Of a stretch of 32,032 bases of DNA, positions 12,907 through 22,354 are shown piece after piece (positions within the stretch are counted from its first letter, which is position 1; the number at the start of each line of letters is the position of its first letter). A program made the position numbers and the translations under genes. A model generated the notes under the pieces. It was not told the DNA's origin and did not search any database. It saw only the letters and a list, made by a program, of their open reading frames with translations. The stretch is from assembly GCA_964392175.1 (NCBI GenBank), contig CAYMOJ010000020.1, positions 1 to 32,032 of the forward strand. The letters run 5' to 3'. The DNA is from Firm-04 sp964392175. Lineage in GTDB: Bacteria > Bacillota > Clostridia > Oscillospirales > Ruminococcaceae.

Positions 12907-13896
12907 TCAGAGCATTGTGGCGCGCAAGCTCTCACCGGAAAGCGGAGAAAGGTCAGCCGGAGCAATGTCAAAAACAGTCTTGCAGCCATGGTCACCTCTG
13001 TTGGCAAGACGCACTGCTGCTCTTGCGTAGGCGATGAGAACGCTGGTTGTAAACTCAGGGTTAGAATCCAACTTCAGGCTATATTCAATGAGATGCTTAT
13101 GTTCGTGATCAACACCTGTGGTACCACTGCGCATCACAAAGCCACCGTGAGGAATCTCGCTATGATTTTTCCTCAGTTCCTCTGCAGAGATAAAATGCAC
13201 GATCGTGTCGTACTCATCAAAGTAATTGGGCATGGTACGGATATCATGCTCAATACGCTTCAGATCTGCGCCCTCTTTTGCGACCACAAAGCACTCACGA
13301 AGATGCTTCTGTCTGGTCGTCAGATCGGGCTGCATACCACTGCGAACGGCGTCCATTGCTGCCTGAATGGGAATGGTATACTGTCTGGCATCCACAACGC
13401 CCTCTACGCGTCGTATGGCATCGGAATGCCCCTGACTGATACCTTTTCCCCAAAAGGTATAGTCCTTACCATCCGGCAGGATGCAGTTACCGAACAATCT
13501 TGCGAGGGAGAACATACCGGGATCCCACCCCACAGAAATGATCGCCACGTGACCAGAGGCCTCTGCAGCCGCATGAACAGCAGCAAAATGCGTGGGGATC
13601 TTTGCGTGAGTATCGAAGCTGTCCACCACATGGAACATGGATGCGATCTCAGGCGTCTGCTTGGGCAGATCCGTGGCAGAACCACCGCAGAGAATAATGA
13701 CATCGGCATCATCGCGGTGATCTTTCAGGGAATCATAGGCATACACGGGTACATCGGACGTTTGCAGTTTAACAGTTGCCGGATCGCGCCGGGATGCCAC
13801 AAACGCCAGCTGCATATCACTGTTGCTGCGGATCGCCAGTTCAACGCCCTTACCCAGATTGCCATAGCCTACAATGCCAATGCGAATCGGATTCAT
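12907..13896 (-). CDS. ddh: meso-Diaminopimelate D-dehydrogenase, 329 aa
   Basis: Catalyses the one-step NADPH-dependent reductive amination of tetrahydrodipicolinate to meso-diaminopimelate, supplying lysine and peptidoglycan. The N-terminus IRIGIVGYGNLGKGVELAI is the nucleotide-binding GxGxxG. Family strings CGGSATDLPKQTPE, VDSFDTHAKIP, SVGWDPGMFSLAR and FWGKGISQGHSDAIRR are all visible and near consensus. Length matches known Ddh (about 325). The ATG at 13896 follows AAGGAGG; a consensus promoter precedes it. It appears monocistronic. Confidence 0.96.
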   Translation of the reverse strand: MNPIRIGIVGYGNLGKGVELAIRSNSDMQLAFVASRRDPATVKLQTSDVPVYAYDSLKDHRDDADVIILCGGSATDLPKQTPEIASMFHVVDSFDTHAKIPTHFAAVHAAAEASGHVAIISVGWDPGMFSLARLFGNCILPDGKDYTFWGKGISQGHSDAIRRVEGVVDARQYTIPIQAAMDAVRSGMQPDLTTRQKHLRECFVVAKEGADLKRIEHDIRTMPNYFDEYDTIVHFISAEELRKNHSEIPHGGFVMRSGTTGVDHEHKHLIEYSLKLDSNPEFTTSVLIAYARAAVRLANRGDHGCKTVFDIAPADLSPLSGESLRATML

Positions 13897-13932
13897 AAAT
13901 TGAGTACCTCCTTGTATTCTAAAACTGCATCT

Positions 13933-13961
13933 ATTATATACCAATCTGACGGGTTTGTCAA
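13933..13961 (-). promoter_or_regulatory. Promoter of ddh
   Basis: TTGACA (13961-13956), 17-bp spacer, TATAAT (13938-13933) on the minus strand: a full consensus promoter. Confidence 0.88.
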
Positions 13962-14009
13962 TTTATTCTTTGCAATTTCAGGGATTTTTTTGCACCGCAC
14001 CATATTGGC

Positions 14010-14038
14010 TTGACTTTTTCCCGCATTTAAGGTATAAT
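14010..14038 (+). promoter_or_regulatory. Promoter of the DegV gene
   Basis: TTGACT (14010-14015), 17-bp spacer, TATAAT (14033-14038) on the plus strand, giving a leader of about 35 bases. Confidence 0.85.
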
Positions 14039-14079
14039 GCCATACAGAGAAATGTTGATGATAAGGAGTGTTCAAAACC

Positions 14080-14928
14080 ATGTCCGCTATCCAAATTATC
14101 GCTGACAGTACCTGTGACCTTTCCCCTGAACAAATAGAGCATTACCATATTCAGATCGTTCCGCTATATGTTACGATCAATGACAAGTCTTATCAGGATG
14201 GCATTGAGATCAAGGCAGAAGATATTTTCCGCCATGTTGCCGATGGAGGGGATCTGCCCAAAACAGCCGCAATTCCAGTTGCTACCTATGCGCAGATTTT
14301 TGATCAGGCACTCAAAGAGCATGATACCGTCATCTGCCTAACTATTGGTGCAAAGTTTTCCAGTTGCTATCAGAATGCCTGTATTGCCGCTGATGGCAAC
14401 GAGCGTGTAGTTGTAGTGGATTCCGCAAACCTCTCTACCGGTTTTGGTCATGTGGTTTTGCAGGCCGCACAAAAGGCTGCCGATGGACTTTCTCACACAT
14501 CGATTGCCGCCTATCTTCGCGAAAATATCATTCCAAAGGTGGATGCAAGCTTTATCGTCGACCGACTGGATTATCTACATAAGGGTGGCAGATGCTCTAC
14601 TGTTGCCGCACTGGGTGCCAATATGCTGAAGCTGAAACCTTGTATTGTGGTGCAGGATGGCGAGATGCACGTAGCAAAAAAATATCGTGGCAACTTTACC
14701 ACCTGTGTGACGCAATATGTCAATGATCGTTTAAGCGATGCCGATGCTCTGCAAAAAGCACTGATCTTCATCACTCACACACGTGCCGAGCAAAGTGCTG
14801 TAGATGCTGCCAGGTCTGCTATTTGCGCTCACGCGCACTTTGACAGCATTGCGGAAACCATCGCAGGATGTACAATTTCAAGCCATTGTGGGCCAAACAC
14901 CCTCGGTGTACTGTTTATTCGCAAATAA
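14080..14928 (+). CDS. DegV family fatty-acid-binding protein, 282 aa
   Basis: DegV (FakB-type) proteins bind fatty acids and present them to a FakA kinase for phospholipid synthesis. Visible features: the N-terminal IIADSTCDLSPEQ, the VPLYVTINDKSYQDG segment, the DSANLSTGFGHVV region and RLDYLHKGGRCS in the second domain. Length is typical. The ATG at 14080 has AAGGAG 11 bases upstream. A terminator follows directly; no fakA gene is in the window. Confidence 0.92.
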   Translation: MSAIQIIADSTCDLSPEQIEHYHIQIVPLYVTINDKSYQDGIEIKAEDIFRHVADGGDLPKTAAIPVATYAQIFDQALKEHDTVICLTIGAKFSSCYQNACIAADGNERVVVVDSANLSTGFGHVVLQAAQKAADGLSHTSIAAYLRENIIPKVDASFIVDRLDYLHKGGRCSTVAALGANMLKLKPCIVVQDGEMHVAKKYRGNFTTCVTQYVNDRLSDADALQKALIFITHTRAEQSAVDAARSAICAHAHFDSIAETIAGCTISSHCGPNTLGVLFIRK

Positions 14929-14934
14929 AAAACG

Positions 14935-14966
14935 AAAGTGCGGTTATTTGTATACCGCACTTTTTG
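14935..14966 (+). terminator. Intrinsic terminator after the DegV gene
   Basis: AAAGTGCGGT pairs with ACCGCACTTT over 10 bp with a nine-base loop and continues into T's. It lies in the 51-base gap before the AEC transporter, whose ribosome binding site follows within a few bases, so some read-through is likely. Confidence 0.82.
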
Positions 14967-14979
14967 TGGAGATGACACT

Positions 14980-15966
14980 ATGGATATTTCCGTGATCTTA
15001 GAGCAGCTACTGCGATTGTTTCTGGTGCTGTGCATCGGTATGTTGCTTGCAAGACTGGATATCATTGACCAGCATACCAAGCAAAAGCTCACAAAGCTGA
15101 TGCTCTATGTCACTACACCGCTGATGATTCTTGACGCATTCAATGACCGTCTGCAAATGATCATCCACGATGAAACCGGCGATACTACATTACATATCGG
15201 CTATTTGTTTGCGGTATCTGTCGGATTTTATTTGGTAATGATCCTTCTGGGTATTTTGGTGACTGCACTGTTTCGGTTTCCAAAGTGTACACGCAACCTC
15301 TACACCTTTATGACGGTATTCGGCAATGTTGGCTTTATGGGATTCCCCATTGCCCTTGCCGTATGCGGCACGGAAGGTCTGTTCTATGCCGCGATCCTCA
15401 ACAGCGTGTTTCATGTGCTGATCTATACAGTGGGCGTAATATTAATCACCGCCGGCAAAGCAGATAACAGCAATGACAAGCGCAATCCATGGCAACGAAT
15501 GCAGCCCAAAAAGCTTCTATTCACACCAGGTGTGCTTTGCTGTGCTGTGGCGGTGATCCTTTTCTCATTGAAGATACAGCTGCCTTCTTTACTTGCAGAT
15601 ACCTGCGACACACTGGGTGGGTTGACCTCGCCACTTGCAATGCTGGTAGTAGGTGCAAATCTTGCAGGTACGCCCTTGAAAAGCACCCTTGGCAATCTGC
15701 GTCTGAATCTCTATACACTGGTGCGGCAGTTTCTTTTGCCGATACCGATCTGGCTGATCATCCGTCTGGTGATACCCCATGAGATTCTTGCTTCCGTTTT
15801 GCTATTGATGGCTGCAATGCCGATTGCAAATATGGCAGCATTGTTCGCAACCGAGTACCACTCTGATGAAAAACTGGCATCACAGGCAATATTTGTTACA
15901 ACACTTTGCTCGCTGATATCGTTGCCACTGATCGTTTGGTTTTGCAACACAATGCTACCGTTTTGA
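14980..15966 (+). CDS. AEC (auxin efflux carrier) family transporter, 328 aa
   Basis: Integral membrane transporter with about ten hydrophobic segments in two halves. Family-typical strings are LDIIDQHTKQKLTKLMLYVTTP near the N-terminus, VFGNVGFMGFPIA in the middle and PLAMLVVGANLAGTP in the second half. Bacterial members export or import organic acids such as malate; the substrate cannot be read here. The ATG at 14980 follows GGAG at eight bases. Its last 12 bases overlap the convergent rarA gene, leaving no terminator space between them. Confidence 0.88.
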   Translation: MDISVILEQLLRLFLVLCIGMLLARLDIIDQHTKQKLTKLMLYVTTPLMILDAFNDRLQMIIHDETGDTTLHIGYLFAVSVGFYLVMILLGILVTALFRFPKCTRNLYTFMTVFGNVGFMGFPIALAVCGTEGLFYAAILNSVFHVLIYTVGVILITAGKADNSNDKRNPWQRMQPKKLLFTPGVLCCAVAVILFSLKIQLPSLLADTCDTLGGLTSPLAMLVVGANLAGTPLKSTLGNLRLNLYTLVRQFLLPIPIWLIIRLVIPHEILASVLLLMAAMPIANMAALFATEYHSDEKLASQAIFVTTLCSLISLPLIVWFCNTMLPF

Positions 15967-17223
15967 TGGCTTGATTTTCGCCCAGTATTCCTTTGCAGCC
16001 TGCTCCTGACGGTTATCGCCGTATTCGTAGTAAACTCTGTCTCGCAGTGTATCAGGAAGATATTGCTGCTCAACATAATGATTGGGATAATCATGGGGAT
16101 AGCGATAGTGCTGTCCCCTTTGCTTTGCATCAGCACCATCGAAATGTACATTCTGAAGACAACGGGGGAAATCGCCAGAAAGACCGGCACGGATATCTTC
16201 CAACGCGGCGTTTACGGCTAGGTATCCACTGTTGGATTTTGGTGCAGTGGCAAGTAGAATTACAGCATCGGCAAGAGGCAATCTCGCCTCCGGAAATCCA
16301 AGCTGCAAGGCCGAATCGACCGCTGCTTTGACAATCGGTATCGCCATAGGATATGCAAGCCCCACATCCTCAGCAGCAATACAGAGCAATCTGCGACACA
16401 AGGATAGCAAATCGCCCGCTTCCATCAATCTTGCAGCATAGTGTATCGCCGCATTTTCATCAGACCCGCGTATGGATTTCTGTAGCGCGGAGAGCAGATC
16501 ATAGTGCTGATCCCCCTCACGGTCATAACGCATATTGCTTCGCTGTGTCAAACTCTGCACGCCTTCTGTATCCACAAGAATCCCCTGCTCGGTCTTTTCT
16601 CCGGAAAGCACAGCAAGCTCCACGGTATTGACGGCTTTTCTCACATCGCCGCCACAACCTGCTGCAATATATGGCACAACGGTGTCATCATAGCAAATAG
16701 GCACTCTCTGTTCGGTCTCCAGAAATCGAAATGCACGCACAACGGCAGGCTCCAGCTCTTTTGCTGTCACCGGCTTAAACTCAAAGACAGTACAACGGCT
16801 GATAATCGCATTAAACACTGCAAAATAGGGGTTCTCCGTTGTGGAGGCAATCAGGGTGACACTACCGTTTTCAATGTACTCCAGAAGGCTTTGCTGCTGC
16901 TTTTTGTTGAGATACTGTATCTCATCCAGATACAGTAGAATGCCATTTGACCCAAACAGAGAGCCGCTTTCCTGTAAGATCTCTCTGATATCTCCTACAG
17001 AAGCGGTTGTGCCATTGAGCTTAAACAGACGCAGATCCGTACGGTCTGCAAGAATACGTGCCAATGTAGTTTTTCCTACACCGGAAGGGCCGTAGAAAAT
17101 CATATTGGGGATCTTTCCCGACTCTGCAATCCGCCGCATGGGACTGTTTTTCCCAAACAGCTGTGGCTGCCCCACCATTTCATCTATGCTTTTCGGACGA
17201 AGCCGTTCTGCTAACGGTACCAT
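15955..17223 (-). CDS. rarA: Replication-associated recombination protein A (RarA/MgsA), AAA+ ATPase, 422 aa
   Basis: Clamp-loader-like ATPase acting at stalled replication forks. Visible: RPKSIDEMVGQ near residue 9, Walker A GPSGVGKTT (45-53), Walker B LYLDEIQ, and the sensor region STTENPYFAVFNAIISRC. The C-terminal tetramerisation part has the family strings YYEYGDN and QQYLPD. Length is normal. The ATG at 17223 follows GAGGAGG. A strong terminator lies immediately upstream, so rarA probably has its own start. A weak TTGCCT-16-TACAAT overlapping that terminator is the only candidate. Its 3' end overlaps the convergent transporter by 12 bases. Confidence 0.95.
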   Translation of the reverse strand: MVPLAERLRPKSIDEMVGQPQLFGKNSPMRRIAESGKIPNMIFYGPSGVGKTTLARILADRTDLRLFKLNGTTASVGDIREILQESGSLFGSNGILLYLDEIQYLNKKQQQSLLEYIENGSVTLIASTTENPYFAVFNAIISRCTVFEFKPVTAKELEPAVVRAFRFLETEQRVPICYDDTVVPYIAAGCGGDVRKAVNTVELAVLSGEKTEQGILVDTEGVQSLTQRSNMRYDREGDQHYDLLSALQKSIRGSDENAAIHYAARLMEAGDLLSLCRRLLCIAAEDVGLAYPMAIPIVKAAVDSALQLGFPEARLPLADAVILLATAPKSNSGYLAVNAALEDIRAGLSGDFPRCLQNVHFDGADAKQRGQHYRYPHDYPNHYVEQQYLPDTLRDRVYYEYGDNRQEQAAKEYWAKIKPSKR

Positions 17224-17245
17224 ATTTGCCTCCTCATTGTATTGT

Positions 17246-17280
17246 AAAACGGCGGTGTCATAAGGCAACACCGCCGTTTT
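17246..17280. terminator. Strong bidirectional terminator after the phosphodiester glycosidase gene
   Basis: AAAACGGCGGTGT (17246-17258) pairs perfectly with ACACCGCCGTTTT (17268-17280) over 13 bp. On the minus strand it starts three bases past the glycosidase stop codon and separates that gene from rarA. Confidence 0.88.
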
Positions 17281-17282
17281 GA

Positions 17283-18389
17283 TTATTCTGTTGTTTTAGG
17301 GACTTCGCAGATGTAGAAAATATCGCTGGAATAGCGTCCACCATTATATGGCTGATTAACACGTTCGCCGTTGAATACCATCTCGGAGGAAGTACCACCA
17401 TCAAGGTTATATGCCTCTGTGCAACCAAGCGAAGCCATCAGCACTGCGAATTCATCCATTGTCATACCGATAGAATAACCGTCCTGTCTGCCATCACACT
17501 GCACAAAGCAATAGTGCCCCGGCTCATAGTATCCAAGTGCGCTACGCGGATTTGCACTTGCAATCGCCCCGGTATATCCGCTGATTGGTTCACCATCCAC
17601 CAGCAGCGCGGGCCCAAAGGTCGCGGTTTGCCAAATTTGATCCAGCTGCTCCTGTGAAAGGGCACGAAAAGCATCTTTGGTATAGGTCGTCAACACGCCG
17701 TCATAGGTCAGTGCCGCCACATCATCCTTATCCACATCGCGGTATAGCACACCATTGCGATACAAAATACCGGTATAACGAATTTCGCAGTAATCAGCAT
17801 TGATCGCCAAAATCGCATTGTTTTCCTTCGCCATATTGCGCACAGAATCTGTCTGAGCACTTCTTGGCTCGGGGTAAGTCCCCTTAGCAAACGCTGAGCG
17901 GAAGCTTTCCAAATCGCGGATGTAGATATCCGCAACATAATACGCCATATTATCGCTGATATGGTCGGTAATGGTAATGCTGACATCATGGCTGACATAG
18001 CTACGATCTGTAATGGTGACGCTATCGTCCTTCGCGAAAACCGCAGGCCACTGGTACGCAAAGCCGGTCAAATCGTAACCATCCTCGTTGACCGTGCCAA
18101 AAAACTCTGCTTGCGTCAGCGAGCCGGCTAGATATGACAGCACCCGTGTGGAGTCATCCAAAGTCACCAAACCGTTACGATCGGTATCTGCGTTGATCAA
18201 ACCATCCGCTGCGGGATCAACAGCTTCTTCAGCAACCATACGATTGATCATAATTGCATCCGCAACAGTGATTTTGCCATTGCAATCCGCATCTCCAAGG
18301 ATGGTACCGGCTGCGGCAGTCGTCAAACCGGTCATCAAATTAGACATTGAAACAGCAATCATCAGTGCTGCACTTTTTTTCAGTCGCAC
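17283..18389 (-). CDS. Secreted phosphodiester glycosidase (NAGPA-type) with N-terminal dockerin, 368 aa
   Basis: A signal peptide (about 1-27) is followed directly by a type I dockerin (28-90) with calcium loops DADCNGKITVAD and DTDRNGLVTLDD. A linker (90-190) leads to a NAGPA domain (about 190-365). NAGPA enzymes remove N-acetylglucosamine from phosphodiester linkages. Visible motifs are AINADYCEIRYTG, FGPALLVDGE, NPRSALGYY, CDGRQDGYSIGM and NLDGGTSSEM, where relatives usually have NLDGGGSSTM. The GTG at 18389 has AAGGA nine bases upstream. It follows the GH9 gene by 65 bases and ends in a strong terminator, so it is probably expressed with it. The substrate may be a phosphodiester-decorated wall or plant glycan. 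Confidence 0.88.
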   Translation of the reverse strand: MRLKKSAALMIAVSMSNLMTGLTTAAAGTILGDADCNGKITVADAIMINRMVAEEAVDPAADGLINADTDRNGLVTLDDSTRVLSYLAGSLTQAEFFGTVNEDGYDLTGFAYQWPAVFAKDDSVTITDRSYVSHDVSITITDHISDNMAYYVADIYIRDLESFRSAFAKGTYPEPRSAQTDSVRNMAKENNAILAINADYCEIRYTGILYRNGVLYRDVDKDDVAALTYDGVLTTYTKDAFRALSQEQLDQIWQTATFGPALLVDGEPISGYTGAIASANPRSALGYYEPGHYCFVQCDGRQDGYSIGMTMDEFAVLMASLGCTEAYNLDGGTSSEMVFNGERVNQPYNGGRYSSDIFYICEVPKTTE

Positions 18390-18454
18390 AATCAACAATC
18401 CTTTCTTGTGTATGCGTTGTCAGTTGAAACGACCCCAAAATTCCCCTGTTTGAA

Positions 18455-21055
18455 TCAAGAAGCCTTACCAAGCATACTCACATCAATGAGACCTGCAAGG
18501 TAGCTGAGAATCATCACGCTATCATCAGGATCCGGCGAACCGCTTGCGTTACAGTCAGCATTTAGCATCCCCTGTGCCGATACAGTCACGGCTATGTCCT
18601 CTGCCAACAAACGATTCAGCAAAATCACATCGTTGATTGCGACCACTGCATCGCAGTTCACATCACCATAAGATACCTTCAAATCAGCATCCGGCGCATC
18701 GGCGGGTGCTTCGCCCCAGACCTGCTCACCATCGACATACATCGTGATCTTTTCATAATAGGTCGGTGCTTCATTCAGCGGAACGCCCAGTTCATCCGCA
18801 GTTTTCAGGTCTGAACGGCTATAATCGTTGGTGGGATCCCAAACGAATACATACTCACTGTTCTGCACCGGTGCCATCAAAGCAAACTGGAACTGCAAAT
18901 CACCGTAGAACTGATAATCCGACCATGTAAATTCAATGTAGCAATCGCCCTGATCGTTATACTGCTCGATCTCATAGGTAACATAATATTCGCCATCGGA
19001 ATTGGATTTCATCTCGTCATAGTCGATACGAACATCAAGATCATTGATTGTCTGACCGTTTTCCAGCAGCTCAGCAATGCTGAAATAGTACCGTACCTTC
19101 ACCTCATCCAGATAGCGAGGTGGCTGCGAGCTTTGGTTGGTAATCTCGATGAGAACCTGTGTTGCCTGGGCATCCTCCTGACCAACTGCAGCAGCTAGCG
19201 TAAACTCTACGATCTCAGAGCCTTGCATACTCTCCTCAGAGGGTGGGAAGTTTTCATCAATGGACATTTCATCAGTGCCGTAATAGTGATAGAATCCTGC
19301 GCAGGCACCTACAACGGCTGCATTGTAGTCCACGGCAACCTCGTTGTAGATGTAATCTTTGGTAATATCACGATGCCAGTCACCGGAATCCGGACCGCCG
19401 ACCAATGCGCCCCAAAGCACATGGGTCTGATCCCACGGATCATCCATGTTCAGCGTCATAGAACCATGTGCTGCACGATGATGGGGATGCGATGCTGCTG
19501 TATCAGAATAGCCAACAATATACGCACGATTCATGGGATTCTTACCCATGACATATTCCATCTGCGTATATGCCCAATCTGCAAAACGCATGGGATCATG
19601 GGTCGTTTCGGGAGAATACTTTGCATACACCAACGCACAAAGCTGTGCAGCCGTATTGTAGCGCGCAGAACCATACTCATTCAGCATGGAGAAGCCGGCA
19701 GGTGTTTTTGCAAGATAGGTCGTATCGCCCGTGTCAAGGGGCAAATCCGGATCATACTCCATGTTCCAGAGCATATCATCAGGGCCGGGATCCAGGTGGG
19801 TAATTCCCGACCAATACTCCAGATTCCAACGGAAAATATACCAATCACGAGCGGTATTGGTGATCGGAGCAAGCTTGGCAAAAACGCCGCCCCAAACGGT
19901 ATCCCAGCAATGTACCCAGATATTCTGCCAGCAGTTGCCGGTATCAGCGATAATGCGCTTTACATAACCGGTATACGGATGCGCACCCATATCGTTGCTG
20001 GTAGATTCATCTACCGAAATGATCGCATCAATATACTCCCATGCTTTTTCGGTGGCAGTGGGATCATCAGTCAGGGTGCACTCATAGAGCCAAACAGCAG
20101 CCCATGCCAGCTCATCGTAATCATAGCTGGATGTATAAAACCCGCCATCATAGCCCAGAGAAAGCACCGTCAGACCTTCATCCTCCGCGTGGGTTTCCAC
20201 GGCAAAATCATAGAGCGCATATGCACCCTTGCGGCACTCCTCCGCAAATGTCGGTTCCGTTTCACGGAAGAGCAAATAGCAAATAGCGAGTACCGCCGAG
20301 GTACCTGCACACATATCGGATGCAGGAGTATCTACGGTCGCAAAATACGCAGGTCTGGCAAAATCCAGCAAGGCTGTGGTATTTTGCAGTTCCGGTGCGA
20401 TCCAGTAGTTGTGGTCGATATTACCCTCACCGACCTGGTAGCAGTACGCCAAAACGGTGCCGTCCTCGTTATAATACAGGCACTTGAGGTAATAATCGGC
20501 AAACCAATGGATGATCTCCTCAATTTGCTCGGCGTTGCCGGTCTTTTCGTATGCGTCACGGAATTCATAGTAGCCCCATGCCAGCGTAGATGCCGCATAA
20601 GAGCCGGGCAAACAGAATTTCACATGATCACCTGCATCATGCATACCGCCATCGCAATCCACCGCGCCGTCCCCATCAGGATCAAGAATATCAATATGCT
20701 CATCAATGAATTCCTGAGAAAGATTGGTGCCGATGAAATCCTCACCATAAGGCTTCAGCGGAATTGCGCCGTCCTCAGTATGGCAATCACCGCGCCATTC
20801 CAATCTACCGCCGGTAATGCCACTGCCACACATATTTGCATTGTAAAAATGCATGGTATACTGCAATGCCTTGGCAAAGTCAACCTCTACATCATCATAG
20901 GAAAAGCTGTCAGGATCCGGAAATACTTTTTCCGAATCGTCAACAGTGCCGGGGTCTTCACCTGCGGTAGAAAACGCGGGCATCACCATACCAACAGTCA
21001 TTGTCGCTGCCATACACAGGCAAGCAGTTGCTTGAAATACCTTCTTCACATCCAT
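18455..21055 (-). CDS. GH9 cellulase with CBM3-like module and dockerin, 866 aa
   Basis: Secreted cellulosomal endoglucanase. Order: signal peptide (1-30), GH9 catalytic domain (about 55-595), a CBM3c-like module (about 610-780) and a type I dockerin (about 795-857). Catalytic landmarks are HDAGDHVKF (aspartates in DAGD, 140-143), HPHHRAAHG (about 523-531) and YNEVAVDYNAA with acid Glu572. The loop DPDGDGAVDCDGG before DAGD looks like a calcium site. The dockerin loops DVNCDAVVAIND and DCNASGSPDPDD are more degenerate than in the mannanase. The ATG at 21055 follows GGGGAAGG. The GH9-CBM3c layout fits a processive endoglucanase. It lies 69 bases after the epimerase gene and may be co-transcribed. 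Confidence 0.94.
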   Translation of the reverse strand: MDVKKVFQATACLCMAATMTVGMVMPAFSTAGEDPGTVDDSEKVFPDPDSFSYDDVEVDFAKALQYTMHFYNANMCGSGITGGRLEWRGDCHTEDGAIPLKPYGEDFIGTNLSQEFIDEHIDILDPDGDGAVDCDGGMHDAGDHVKFCLPGSYAASTLAWGYYEFRDAYEKTGNAEQIEEIIHWFADYYLKCLYYNEDGTVLAYCYQVGEGNIDHNYWIAPELQNTTALLDFARPAYFATVDTPASDMCAGTSAVLAICYLLFRETEPTFAEECRKGAYALYDFAVETHAEDEGLTVLSLGYDGGFYTSSYDYDELAWAAVWLYECTLTDDPTATEKAWEYIDAIISVDESTSNDMGAHPYTGYVKRIIADTGNCWQNIWVHCWDTVWGGVFAKLAPITNTARDWYIFRWNLEYWSGITHLDPGPDDMLWNMEYDPDLPLDTGDTTYLAKTPAGFSMLNEYGSARYNTAAQLCALVYAKYSPETTHDPMRFADWAYTQMEYVMGKNPMNRAYIVGYSDTAASHPHHRAAHGSMTLNMDDPWDQTHVLWGALVGGPDSGDWHRDITKDYIYNEVAVDYNAAVVGACAGFYHYYGTDEMSIDENFPPSEESMQGSEIVEFTLAAAVGQEDAQATQVLIEITNQSSQPPRYLDEVKVRYYFSIAELLENGQTINDLDVRIDYDEMKSNSDGEYYVTYEIEQYNDQGDCYIEFTWSDYQFYGDLQFQFALMAPVQNSEYVFVWDPTNDYSRSDLKTADELGVPLNEAPTYYEKITMYVDGEQVWGEAPADAPDADLKVSYGDVNCDAVVAINDVILLNRLLAEDIAVTVSAQGMLNADCNASGSPDPDDSVMILSYLAGLIDVSMLGKAS

Positions 21056-21092
21056 AAATAGCCTTCCCCTTTTTTTCGATTGAAACAGTCCG

Positions 21093-21118
21093 GGCAGCAC
21101 CGAAAAAACGCTGCTGCC
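21093..21118. other. Hairpin between the epimerase and GH9 genes
   Basis: GGCAGCA (21093-21099) pairs with TGCTGCC (21112-21118). Neither side has a proper T-tract, so this is a weak terminator at best and could be a processing site within a shared transcript. Confidence 0.35.
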
Positions 21119-21124
21119 TTTCTA

Positions 21125-22354
21125 TTACATTGCGATCAAATCGCAAAGAATACCAGCACGGCGCATGACCTCCATGCACATTCTGCCGTTGTGATACGGA
21201 CATTTCCACGGGCCTGCCACATCATTTGCAGGTCGAGGTGTCCCATCCGGCTCTAGCTCAGCAAGCCATTCGCCTCCATCGCGATGATCAATTTGCTGCG
21301 TTGCAATATTTGTATACACTGCAACTGCATTGTCGATCATACGTGCGCAAACCATTTGTTCCGAATGCCTTGCCGCATATTCGGCAGCATTCAGAAAACC
21401 GATCACAGATTCAGCCTGTACCCACCATACTCTTGTCTGATCTATTTCTGTTTGGAATCGCTCGTTATACAAGTAGCCATCATGCAACGCAAGCTGCTCA
21501 ATATGCAATGCCAGATGATAGTCGATTTCTCGCAATACAGCGGTTACCTCATCATCCTGCAAACAATCACAGGCATGATCCATCAGCCAGCTGGCTTCAA
21601 TATCATGACCATAGGAGTGCAAATCGCCTAACACATTCAGATGTTCATCGAAGAACACGCGCAGTATTTTTTCCTGCGGATCATAAACGCGTTCTGCCAT
21701 GAGTCGCAGCAAAGATTGCAGAGCCATGCCCACCATCTGATCTTTGGTAATACGATACAACTCGGCATACGCCTCAATCAGGTGAAGCGTAGTGTTCATG
21801 GTCTTGGCAGCACCAAGGTCATGCTCGGAAAGATGGTCATTTTCCAAAGGTGACCAGTCTGCATAAAAGCTTTCCAGATATCCATCGGGCTGCGCAGCGT
21901 ACTGTTCAATCACGCGAAACAGACGCATTGCATAATCCAGTGCAGCATTTTCGCCGCTTGCTTCGGCATACAACGAAAGACCGTAGATCACAAACGCCAT
22001 ACAATAGGTATATTTATTGGTTTCACAGGGTGCACATTGTGCATCCAGTGACCAGTAAGTACCGCCACGTTCAGCATCCTCTGCTTTGCAAAGAAATGCA
22101 TAGGCGTGCTTTGCAACCGCCAGATAGGCAGGATTGTTTTCCGCGAGATAGGCGGAAGAAAATGTCCAGAGAATGCGCGCGTGCAGGATCACGCCCTTGA
22201 CCGCATCGGTATGCACCGCAAGATCATGTGTCATTTGACCATAAAATCCACCGCGATCATCCTTCAATTGCATCCAAAACGGCAAAATATGCTCTGTCAA
22301 TTCCGCATGGCACTCCGCAGCAAGCTGCGATAATTTTTCACGGTAACTCATCAT
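21125..22354 (-). CDS. Cellobiose 2-epimerase (AGE family), 409 aa
   Basis: Cytoplasmic enzyme converting the reducing glucose of beta-1,4-disaccharides to mannose and back, acting on cellobiose and mannobiose. The alpha/alpha-barrel family residues are visible: NTTLHLIEAY (N187, H191), SYGHDIEASWL (H250, E253), RVWWVQAES (W310, W311, E315) and GPWKCPYHNGR (H388). The length is close to the Ruminococcus albus enzyme. The first ATG overlaps the secA stop in ATGA; a second ATG follows immediately. The ribosome binding site is weak, so translation is probably coupled to secA. The product would feed mannosyl-glucose phosphorolysis after mannan cleavage. A general N-acylglucosamine 2-epimerase is the less likely alternative. 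Confidence 0.9.
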   Translation of the reverse strand: MMSYREKLSQLAAECHAELTEHILPFWMQLKDDRGGFYGQMTHDLAVHTDAVKGVILHARILWTFSSAYLAENNPAYLAVAKHAYAFLCKAEDAERGGTYWSLDAQCAPCETNKYTYCMAFVIYGLSLYAEASGENAALDYAMRLFRVIEQYAAQPDGYLESFYADWSPLENDHLSEHDLGAAKTMNTTLHLIEAYAELYRITKDQMVGMALQSLLRLMAERVYDPQEKILRVFFDEHLNVLGDLHSYGHDIEASWLMDHACDCLQDDEVTAVLREIDYHLALHIEQLALHDGYLYNERFQTEIDQTRVWWVQAESVIGFLNAAEYAARHSEQMVCARMIDNAVAVYTNIATQQIDHRDGGEWLAELEPDGTPRPANDVAGPWKCPYHNGRMCMEVMRRAGILCDLIAM

